Program-made: the position numbers and the translations under genes
The notes under the pieces: model-generated
Seen by the model: the letters and a program-made list of their open reading frames with translations, nothing else
What the model was told of the DNA's origin: nothing
Database searches by the model: none
NCBI GenBank assembly: GCA_945952105.1
Contig: CAMFGZ010000012.1
Coordinates: forward strand, 62,001-126,000
DNA: 64,000 bases
DNA from: an uncultured Rhodospirillaceae bacterium
GTDB lineage: Bacteria; Pseudomonadota; Alphaproteobacteria; Reyranellales; Reyranellaceae
Direction of reading: 5' to 3'
Shown: one piece after another, positions 56,764 to 64,000 of the stretch
Position numbering within the stretch: the stretch's first letter is position 1
Layout: every line of letters starts with the position of its first letter

Positions 56764-57534
56764 ATGAGATTTTTCGGCGCGTTCTTCGCATGGTCTCAAA
56801 CCATCTTGTTGCTGATGGCCGAGAGCTTCGGAGACCGCTATCGCCGGACTAAGCTTTCCGTTCTGGTGGCGATCGGCGAGCCATTGGGGGTCATCGGAGT
56901 CTTCTCTCTGACCCACTCGCTCGTTAGCGTCCAGCCGCCCTTCGGCCCTTCGAACTTGCTGTTCTTTTCGACCGGCATATTGCCCTTCTACCTGTTCTTC
57001 CACATTTCGTGGCGCCTGAGGTCCTGGGACTGGTTGCGCCGCTTCCCGAGAGCGTCGGAATTTGATCTTCTCTGTGTTCAGGTCCTCGATGAATATTTGA
57101 CGAAGATCGTAATCATTGCCGTCGTGGCCGCGTGTCTTTGGCTGTGGGGCATCGGCGCGGCGATACCGCGGGAGCCCCTAGAATGCCTGCTGGCGCTCGT
57201 CGTGATTTCACTCCTGGGTATCGCGGTGGGCTTGCTGAATGCCGTGATCTCCGCCTTCTTCTTCGCATGGCTGTACATCTACGCGATCATGATCCGTGGA
57301 TGGCTCGCATTCTCCGGAGTCCTTTTCGTGGTGGATTGGATGCCGCCAGTGTTCCGGAAGATCGCCGTCTACAATCCCCTGGCTCATGCAATTACACTCT
57401 ATCGGACAGGATACTACAGCGGGTATCCGCACAGTTCTTTGGATATGGGCTACCTTCTCTCCTGCACGGGCGGGCTGCTTGCCTTTGCGACCCTGAGTTT
57501 GATGGCGACACGGTCCTGGAGAAATATCAGGTAG
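56764..57534 (+). CDS. ABC-2 type polysaccharide exporter permease, KpsM-like
   Basis: Six-TM ABC-2 pattern: FGDRYRRTKLSVLVAIGEPLGVIGVFSL, FFSTGILPFYLFFHISWRL, YNPLAHAITLYRTGYYSGYPHSSLDMGYL. Confidence 0.88.
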   Translation: MRFFGAFFAWSQTILLLMAESFGDRYRRTKLSVLVAIGEPLGVIGVFSLTHSLVSVQPPFGPSNLLFFSTGILPFYLFFHISWRLRSWDWLRRFPRASEFDLLCVQVLDEYLTKIVIIAVVAACLWLWGIGAAIPREPLECLLALVVISLLGIAVGLLNAVISAFFFAWLYIYAIMIRGWLAFSGVLFVVDWMPPVFRKIAVYNPLAHAITLYRTGYYSGYPHSSLDMGYLLSCTGGLLAFATLSLMATRSWRNIR

Positions 57535-57853
57535 GTTCGCGAGGTTCGATCTCACCAGCCAATGGCATGCTCTCGATAGCCTCAGCGTATGTATCCAGAG
57601 CCGCCCATGCATGCGTGCTGCGGATGCGATACTCGACAGGGTCCAGCGATGCCCGGTTGGCCCTCAGAAACTGTACCTCAGCTAGAATACCCATCGGCTC
57701 GGTGAGTTCTATTTGACGCAACGTGGCGATCGCGGCTGCGGCAAGATGCTCTAACGCCGAAGCTGTCAAGCTGAACTCCTGGCCGTCGATCCTGAGCTTG
57801 AAGGCCCCATCAGATTGCCACAGTTTGAGATTTGCCTCCTGATCGTTGGTCAT
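57527..57853 (-). CDS. Hypothetical small protein
   Basis: MTNDQEANLKLWQSDGAFKLRIDGQEFSLTASALEHLAAAAIATLRQIELTEPMG...; plausible start, no family recognised. Confidence 0.45.
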   Translation of the reverse strand: MTNDQEANLKLWQSDGAFKLRIDGQEFSLTASALEHLAAAAIATLRQIELTEPMGILAEVQFLRANRASLDPVEYRIRSTHAWAALDTYAEAIESMPLAGEIEPREPT

Positions 57854-57894
57854 TTGCGATTTTCCGTGGCCCGTTGTGTTAAAAGGAGTGGCAT

Positions 57895-59097
57895 ATGGTG
57901 ACGTCACGGCTCCTGCGTAGCTTGGCCACGATCTTGAGCATCATGCTCCCGTATGTTGCCGCGGCGCAGTCAAACTGTTTTACGCAAACCGACAATAAGC
58001 GCCTCACCCTGGAGGTTTTCCAGATCTTCGCACCACCAGAGTATTCGGTAGGTGGGCGGGAGGCGCTGGTGCCGGCGGCCGGCTATCCCGGGACAGATTA
58101 TGCCACCTCGATGAACCGCCTCACTACCGAATTGCCCCGAGGCGCTCCCTATAGACGGTATTACATGCTTTGGGCGAATCGGTGCGCCTTTGTCGAGGGA
58201 CAAACTCAATCATTTGAAGACTGCAGGAATGTCTCGCGTACCAAGGGAAACGGCTATCCGAAGATGCTCGGGGGGCCGCTGTCGCAGCAGCTCCGTACGA
58301 TCTTTACATCCTATCGAAAGGCCAACCTCTGCACGATCCTAAGTGCAAGGAAGGCCTTGGGTGAAAGTCTTGCGGTCGTAACGGAAGAAGGACGTAAGCA
58401 TGACCTTCGCGTGATGGAGGCCAACGCGGGTCTGCAGCCCACAGCGCTTGCCCGTAAGGAAATGGTCGGGCGCCCGGCAAGCCTGCAGAACGTGATCACC
58501 GATACCTGCATCGTCGAGGAGGAGTCCGTTGCGCCCGATGTGCAAGGTATTCTGCTCGACTATGAGGTATTCGACTATCGTTCACCGGCAGAAGCGACCG
58601 CATTCCTGCGCGACTTGCACAAAGCGGTTGCAAGTTACGGCAAGAAACTGATCGTCAACACCAACCCTCTCCCGAGGGCGCCCAATGGGATGACGGAAGA
58701 CAGTGCGCGAGAAATACTTGGCGTGGTCGATGGGCTGATACCGACAATATCGAGTGGCGCCTCGTTGGGAAATCCCGCGATCGGTCTGGCCACGAAGCAA
58801 CGGCAGTCCGATCCCATCGAGAACTACCATGCACAGGTTAAGGTCCTAACCAGAAACGGGACCTCTCCCCTCACAGCGTCTGAAAGGTCAAAGCTATCCT
58901 GGAACATAAGTCTCTTTGATACGACGCTGGACGAGGCGCGTTTCTTCAACGAGGAGACAAAGAAGCAGGGCTATCGGGGAGTCATGCTGTTCCGGAACTT
59001 TGTGAAGCTCGGAGGCGCGTGTGACCTGCAGAGCAATCAAGTCATTGCGTGCTTAACCATGGGTTCATGTGACGGACACTTTGGGGCCGGCCGGTGA
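57895..59097 (+). CDS. Secreted protein, possible TIM-barrel/glycoside-hydrolase-like
   Basis: AAAAGGAG RBS and signal peptide ending AAAQS; GILLDYEVFDYRSPAEATAFLRDLHKAVASYGKKLIVNTNP and GYRGVMLFRNFVKLGG resemble TIM-barrel strands. Confidence 0.68.
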   Translation: MVTSRLLRSLATILSIMLPYVAAAQSNCFTQTDNKRLTLEVFQIFAPPEYSVGGREALVPAAGYPGTDYATSMNRLTTELPRGAPYRRYYMLWANRCAFVEGQTQSFEDCRNVSRTKGNGYPKMLGGPLSQQLRTIFTSYRKANLCTILSARKALGESLAVVTEEGRKHDLRVMEANAGLQPTALARKEMVGRPASLQNVITDTCIVEEESVAPDVQGILLDYEVFDYRSPAEATAFLRDLHKAVASYGKKLIVNTNPLPRAPNGMTEDSAREILGVVDGLIPTISSGASLGNPAIGLATKQRQSDPIENYHAQVKVLTRNGTSPLTASERSKLSWNISLFDTTLDEARFFNEETKKQGYRGVMLFRNFVKLGGACDLQSNQVIACLTMGSCDGHFGAGR

Positions 59098-59225
59098 TGT
59101 CATATAAATCAGGTGCGTTTTTGGCGATATCCTTGCCCCTGACGCTGCGATAAACTGGAAGTGGACTAGCGGCTTGGGAAAGAGAACCGACAATGGCGCA
59201 CGAACGTAACCGAAAAGGAACGAAA

Positions 59226-59441
59226 ATGGCTGATGACGATGTGTCCCTGGACGGCGCTACTCCCGAGGTGGTGGCCTATCATCTGATGCTGCGGATCATG
59301 GCTGTCGAAGGCCGTCCCTTGACGGGTTCGGCGAGTGCCACATCGAAAGTGACCAGGAACGTGGTTCTCGATGCCTACGCCGATTGCCTCGAGGCCGTCC
59401 GTGGCAATAGGGCTCGGCGTACCATTGCACCCCGTGCATAG
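59226..59441 (+). CDS. Hypothetical small protein
   Basis: MADDDVSLDGATPEVVAYHLMLRIMAVEGRPLTGSASATSKVTRNVVLDAYADCLEAVRGNRA; ATG preceded by AAGGAACGA. Confidence 0.5.
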   Translation: MADDDVSLDGATPEVVAYHLMLRIMAVEGRPLTGSASATSKVTRNVVLDAYADCLEAVRGNRARRTIAPRA

Positions 59442-59493
59442 GTTTCGCCACAGAGTGCTGTAATGCTTTGGGAGCCTTCGAAGGAGGTTGCTC

Positions 59494-61236
59494 ATTAGCG
59501 GTATCATCTCACTGAATGCAGTCTCGAAGTCCGTCGGCAACGCGAACGCGCGCAAGCTGATACTTGAGAATGTAACAGCAAGGTTTTCGGCGAATCGTCA
59601 CTATGTGATCTTCGGCATGAGGGGGGCAGGGAAGAGTACTCTGCTCCGCCTCATGAGCGGAGTCGCGGTGCCGTCGCGAGGAAGCATAAATCGGCGCGGC
59701 TCGGTGTCCTTGCCTGTAGGATCCGCCGCAACCTTCGCCTCGTTCAAGACCGGGCGGCAGTTGTGCGCCTTCCTGGCATCGCTGTATGATGGCGACCCGC
59801 GAGAAGTTGAGAGTGTCGTCGCCGCTCTTCCAGAGCTGGCGCTGATTTTTGATAAGCCTGTGGACTCGATGCCCTCGCAGACACGCGCCCTTCTGGGGTA
59901 TGCTGTCGGATATGCGCTTCCGTGCGATTTCTATCTTTGCGACAATACCGTTTCCTATGGCACAGGTGCGACAAAGCAGTGGCTTTGGAGAGCCTTCGAA
60001 GCCCGGCGCAGAACGGCGGCGACTATTCTTGCAACGCGTGACATGCGCGCCCCTGAACAACAGGGTGATATCGGCTGCATCTTGCACGATGGGTCGCTTT
60101 ACATGTTCAAGGACGTTGCCGAGGCGAGAAAGGCCTACAATCTCCTGTCGCTCGAACTGAACATGCCGGGGCGGGACTATGCCGAGGGGCTCGTCGCTCG
60201 AGAGGGGATGCGGGCGGGCCGAGATTATCTCAGGCAGTATCTTGCGCAGCATCCGGGCGATCCGCAGGACTTTGAAATGTTGGCGGACCTGTCCTTGCGA
60301 CTGGGCGACCATGCACATGCAGAGCAAGCGTCAATGGCCGCGCTGAGCAGGGGATCGGTTTCGCTCAACCCGCATTTGATTCTAGCGAAGGCAGCTGAGC
60401 GAAAAGGAGACTTCGCCAGCACCATCTATCATGCGCGTGCGGTGTTGAAGCTCGACCAGGATCATAGGGAAGCCTCCGTTCTAGCGGCGCGGAACCTAGA
60501 GAATATGGGCGATTTCGACGAAGCTGCCCGTCTCTGGTCGAGGCTCTCCGAAAATGAGCTCGCTTTGCGCAGCTATCAGAAGGCCGGCAATTGGCGCGCC
60601 GTCCTTGTGTCGATCGAGAATCGGCTGGCTGTCCAACCGCGTGACCTCCGATTGCTGGTCGCCAAAGGTCGAGTGCTGATCGACTTAAGGGAATGGCCGA
60701 TTTTTGCCGAGACCCTCGTCGATGTTGCGCGCCAAGATACCAACGAGGCTCTGGGGCTCGTGTATCTCATCGTCAAGATGGGGGCTTGGGAGGCCTTCCC
60801 TGTCCTGATGGACGCGACGCGGAACCTGGACTTCAGTGCCGTCAAAGAGAGCAGAACCAAGGAACTCGTCCTTCGCGGGATTGAGCGGCGCATCGCCAAG
60901 AGTGACGCGGCGGAACCTCTTGAGGAAGCTGCCGTTTTGACGGATTGGCTGTCGATGCTCGGCGCAGGAGGCAGTCGGGGCGAGGGCCTGAAAAAGCCAT
61001 CGGGACCAGGCCAAAAGCCAAGCGAAGGCAGTGCTCCGTCGGCGGACAGCCTGATCAGGGAGTTCTACAGGCTCCGGAAGAGCGAGGCTGCTGCAGATCG
61101 CGAGAGCATCGCCGAACAGTATCGCGCGCTCTGGGCTACGACCAAGGCGCTGGTCGCAGAATCTCAAGAGAGGCAACGGAACTTAGCGGTTACCACTAAG
61201 CTTGGTGACCAATCAGAGGATCCTCGGAGCTCTTAG
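59494..61236 (+). CDS. KpsT-like ABC transporter ATPase domain (degenerate) fused to TPR-like C-terminal region
   Basis: Walker A GMRGAGKST; KpsT-like colinearity through SVSLPVGSAATFASFKTGRQLCAFLASLYDGD and FDKPVDSMPSQTRALLGYAVGYALPCDFYLCDNTVSYG; then helical repeats (HPGDPQDFEMLADLSLRLGDHAHAEQASMAAL...). Track ORF starts at TTG 59488; ATT 59494 fits the SD spacing better. Confidence 0.82.
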   Translation: MSGIISLNAVSKSVGNANARKLILENVTARFSANRHYVIFGMRGAGKSTLLRLMSGVAVPSRGSINRRGSVSLPVGSAATFASFKTGRQLCAFLASLYDGDPREVESVVAALPELALIFDKPVDSMPSQTRALLGYAVGYALPCDFYLCDNTVSYGTGATKQWLWRAFEARRRTAATILATRDMRAPEQQGDIGCILHDGSLYMFKDVAEARKAYNLLSLELNMPGRDYAEGLVAREGMRAGRDYLRQYLAQHPGDPQDFEMLADLSLRLGDHAHAEQASMAALSRGSVSLNPHLILAKAAERKGDFASTIYHARAVLKLDQDHREASVLAARNLENMGDFDEAARLWSRLSENELALRSYQKAGNWRAVLVSIENRLAVQPRDLRLLVAKGRVLIDLREWPIFAETLVDVARQDTNEALGLVYLIVKMGAWEAFPVLMDATRNLDFSAVKESRTKELVLRGIERRIAKSDAAEPLEEAAVLTDWLSMLGAGGSRGEGLKKPSGPGQKPSEGSAPSADSLIREFYRLRKSEAAADRESIAEQYRALWATTKALVAESQERQRNLAVTTKLGDQSEDPRSS

Positions 61237-61399
61237 CCCTTGGGATATTGAGAGATGGTTTCGCGCAGGCTCTTGCAACGCTGGATGCGACGAGCCGGGT
61301 GAAGCCACGCTCGCGCTCGACGGGATCAAACCTGCGGCTCAGGTCAGCTTCACGCGTACAGGTGCGGCCAAGCCTGTCTGGAAAACTCAAAGCCCTGCC

Positions 61400-62806
61400 T
61401 CACACCCGTGCGTAGATGTCCTCGTATCGGACGATGTCGTCTTCCTCGACATAGTCGCCGGTCTGGACTTCGACCACTTCGAGGAGTTCGCTGCCGGGAT
61501 TGGCCAGTCGATGGACGCCGCCGATCGGAATGTAGGTCGACTCGTTCTCGTGCAGGGTCATGACCTTGCCGTCGAGCGTGACCTCGGCGATGCCTTTCAC
61601 GACGACCCAGTGCTCGGCGCGGCGATTGTGGCTCTGCAGGCTGAGCTTGGCCCCGGGCTTGACCGTCAGGCGCTTGGCGCGGAAGCGCTCGCCCCGGTCG
61701 ATGTCCTGGTAGCTGCCCCACGGGCGGTGCATCACGGCATGCTCGGTCGCGGCGCGATGCTTGCCGTCGGACATGCGTTGCACGACGTCCTTGAGGCGCG
61801 GGAGGTTGTCGCGATGGCCGACCAGCACGGCGTCGTTCATCGACACGACGACGACATCCTCGACGCCGATCACGGCGGTCAGCGGGCCGTCGGAGCGGAC
61901 ATAGGAGTTGCGCACATGGTCGATCTCGACCGGACCCTCCGTCACGTTGCCTGCGCTGTCGGCCTGGCCGACGTCGAGCAGCGCGTCCCAGGTGCCGAGG
62001 TCGGACCAGCGGAAGCGGGCGGGGACGACCCAGCACTTGTCGGTGCGTTCCATCACGGCGTAGTCGATCGACTTGGCCGGCGCCTTGCCGAAGGCGTCGG
62101 CGTCGAGGAACACGGTCGAGCCGGTCTTCTTCGCCTTGGCGACGGCCTCCTCGGCGGCGGCGGCCATCGCCGGCTCGAAGCGCTTCATCTCCGACAGCAG
62201 CAGTTCGGGCGGGAACAGGAAGTTGCCGCTGTTCCACAGCAGGCCCTCGGCGATGTACTGCATTGCCGTCTGGGCATTGGGCTTCTCGACGAAGGCTGCG
62301 ACCTTCATCACCGGTCCGATCGTCTCGCTGCCGGGGCGGATGTAGCCGTAGTCGGTCTTGGGCTCCGTCGGGGGGATGCCGAAGGTGACGATGCCACCTT
62401 TCTCGACGGCCGCAAGCCCCTCGCGGCAGCCGGCGAGGAATTCCCCGGCGCCGATCACCAGATGGTCGGAGGCCAGCGCCAGAACCGCCTTGGCGCCGAG
62501 ACCGCGCGTGTAGGCGGCCGCGGCGGCCATGGCAGGACCTGAATCGCGACGCGACGGCTCGACCAGGATGTCGATCTCCACGCCGATGTCACGGGCCTGG
62601 CTCTCGCACATGAAGCGATAGGCGTCGTTGGTGGCAATCACGGGCTTGGCGAACAGGCTGCGGTCGGCGACGCGGAGCAACGTCTGCTGGAAGGTCGATT
62701 GCTTGCCCAGCAGCGGGACGAACTGCTTGGGCATGCTCTCGCGCGACAGCGGCCACAGGCGCTTGCCGGAGCCTCCGACGAGGATAACGGGCGTGATGAG
62801 CGACAT
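61400..62806 (-). CDS. manC: Mannose-1-phosphate guanylyltransferase / mannose-6-phosphate isomerase
   Basis: PVILVGGSGKRLWPLSRESMPKQFVPLLGKQSTFQQTL, FVEKPNAQTAMQYIAEGLLWNSGNFLF, C-terminal cupin RPWGSYQDIDRGERFRAKRLTVKPGAKLSLQSHNRRAEHWVVVKG. Confidence 0.95.
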   Translation of the reverse strand: MSLITPVILVGGSGKRLWPLSRESMPKQFVPLLGKQSTFQQTLLRVADRSLFAKPVIATNDAYRFMCESQARDIGVEIDILVEPSRRDSGPAMAAAAAYTRGLGAKAVLALASDHLVIGAGEFLAGCREGLAAVEKGGIVTFGIPPTEPKTDYGYIRPGSETIGPVMKVAAFVEKPNAQTAMQYIAEGLLWNSGNFLFPPELLLSEMKRFEPAMAAAAEEAVAKAKKTGSTVFLDADAFGKAPAKSIDYAVMERTDKCWVVPARFRWSDLGTWDALLDVGQADSAGNVTEGPVEIDHVRNSYVRSDGPLTAVIGVEDVVVVSMNDAVLVGHRDNLPRLKDVVQRMSDGKHRAATEHAVMHRPWGSYQDIDRGERFRAKRLTVKPGAKLSLQSHNRRAEHWVVVKGIAEVTLDGKVMTLHENESTYIPIGGVHRLANPGSELLEVVEVQTGDYVEEDDIVRYEDIYARV

Positions 62807-63096
62807 TGCGACAGCTTTCGTTGCCTGAGGGGGCTTTATCGGGCGGCTTCCGCGGCCGCGTGCCGGGCCGCGATATAGCCGAACGTAAGGACGGCGCCAA
62901 TGTCACGAAGATCCACTCAAAATGATTATGATTCTCCAATAGCACAAAATTCATGTGGGTTACCGGTGTTACTATGCGAGTAGTTGCGTCAACGAGCCGT
63001 CGTGACGGGATGTCGCGGAACTACGAAAAATTTTGAGCCTTTTTGCTGCGAATCTGGCGTAAACTTCCTCATTGGACGTCGTATTTGGAGGGTTAA

Positions 63097-64000
63097 GTGG
63101 CAACCAAAGGGTCAGTGATCGTATTCGGAGGCGACGGCTTCTGCGGCTGGCCGACGAGCCTGCATCTCAGTAAGACCGGCTACGACGTCGTGATCGTCGA
63201 CAACTTCTCGCGGCGTTGGATCGATGCCGAACTTGGCGCCGAGTCGCTGACCCCGATCAGCACGATGGATGCCCGCTTGAGGGCGTGGCGCGAAGCGACG
63301 GGCAAGGAGATCGCGTTCCGCAACATCGATGTCTCCCGCGAGTTCGACGAAATCAAGAACCTGCTGATCCAGTACAAGCCGGTCGCGGTCGTCCACTTCG
63401 CCGAGCAGCGTGCGGCGCCCTACTCGATGAAGTCGGCCAAGCACAAGATCTACACCGTCAACAACAACCTCAACGCGACCAACAACATCCTCGCCGCTGT
63501 CGTCGAGACGGATCCCAGCATTCACTGCGTCCATCTGGGCACCATGGGTGTCTACGGCTATGGCACGGTCGGTTCGGTGATTCCGGAAGGCTACTTCAAG
63601 GTCAAGGTGCCGCTTCCCGACGGCAGCCACGTCGACCAGGAGATCCTGTATCCGGCCAACCCCGGCAGCATCTACCATATGACCAAGACGCAGGACGCGC
63701 TGCTGTTCCAGTTCTACGCCAGGAACGACAAGCTGCGCGTCACCGATCTCCACCAGGGAATCGTCTGGGGCACCCAGACTCCGGAGACGGAACTGGACGA
63801 GCGTCTCATCAATCGCTTCGACTATGACGGCGACTACGGCACGGTGCTGAACCGCTTCCTGATGCAGGCGGCCGTCGGCTATCCGCTGACGGTGCACGGC
63901 ACCGGTGGTCAGACCCGTGCCTTCATCCATATCCGCGACACGGTGAATTGCGTCCGGATCGCGATCGAATCGCCGCCGAAGGCCGGCGATCGCGTGCGCA
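63097..64000 (+). CDS. UDP-sulfoquinovose synthase-like NAD-dependent epimerase (SqdB family), 3'-truncated by window edge
   Basis: GTG at 63097 after GGAG: VATKGSVIVFGGDGFCGWPTSLHLSKTGYDVVIVDNFSRRWIDAELGAESLTPI..., HLGTMGVYGYG, SIYHMTKTQDALLFQFYARNDKLRVTDLHQGIVWGTQT. Open to the window end; not in the supplied ORF track. Confidence 0.86.
   Translation, partial: MATKGSVIVFGGDGFCGWPTSLHLSKTGYDVVIVDNFSRRWIDAELGAESLTPISTMDARLRAWREATGKEIAFRNIDVSREFDEIKNLLIQYKPVAVVHFAEQRAAPYSMKSAKHKIYTVNNNLNATNNILAAVVETDPSIHCVHLGTMGVYGYGTVGSVIPEGYFKVKVPLPDGSHVDQEILYPANPGSIYHMTKTQDALLFQFYARNDKLRVTDLHQGIVWGTQTPETELDERLINRFDYDGDYGTVLNRFLMQAAVGYPLTVHGTGGQTRAFIHIRDTVNCVRIAIESPPKAGDRVR

Noticed and set aside
63112-63930. 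272-aa minus-strand ORF
   Set aside because: Antisense to the SqdB-like reading frame, which has family motifs and an SD-positioned GTG.
1-64000. Search for tRNA/rRNA genes, transposases, integrases and phage genes
   Set aside because: None recognised by eye; a tRNAscan/ISfinder search would be decisive.

Overview
The window is a dense surface-polysaccharide and lipid locus of about 64 kb from a high-GC alphaproteobacterium-like genome; the taxonomy is inferred only from codon usage and protein flavour. Recognisable modules, left to right: (i) GT4 glycosyltransferases, a secreted GPLQ-repeat protein, a beta-barrel, a Wza-like lipoprotein and a Wzc-like co-polymerase (0.2-8.2 kb). (ii) A nucleotide-sugar dehydrogenase, then a CDP-alcohol phosphatidyltransferase, methyltransferase, SDR, alpha-oxoamine synthase and single-module reducing type I PKS without a visible thioesterase (9-21.4 kb). 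Its logic resembles fumonisin/sphingoid-base assembly. (iii) GT2/GT4 glycosyltransferases, an OmpA-type porin with a clear terminator, RfbC and a second Wza-like protein (21.7-31.8 kb). (iv) A D-arabinofuranose-donor-like block: UbiA-type DPPR synthase, DprE1-like, DprE2-like and GtrA proteins plus two polytopic membrane proteins (33.3-40.8 kb). The order recalls mycobacterial Rv3789-Rv3792. (v) Large GT4-GT2 fusion proteins and a repeated uncharacterised C-terminal domain (43.5-49.4 kb). (vi) An apparently lower-GC capsule block: KpsE-like, Gmd, Fcl, a fucosyltransferase-like protein, KpsM-like, and a KpsT-like ATPase fused to a TPR-like region with substitutions in several catalytic motifs (51-61 kb). 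(vii) ManC and, at the right edge, a truncated SqdB-like UDP-sulfoquinovose synthase missing from the ORF track. The best candidates for undescribed biology are the PKS/AOS sphingoid-like locus, the degenerate KpsT-TPR fusion, and the arabinose-donor block outside Actinobacteria. No tRNA, rRNA, CRISPR array or transposase was recognised. All assignments come from reading motifs by eye; no searches were run.
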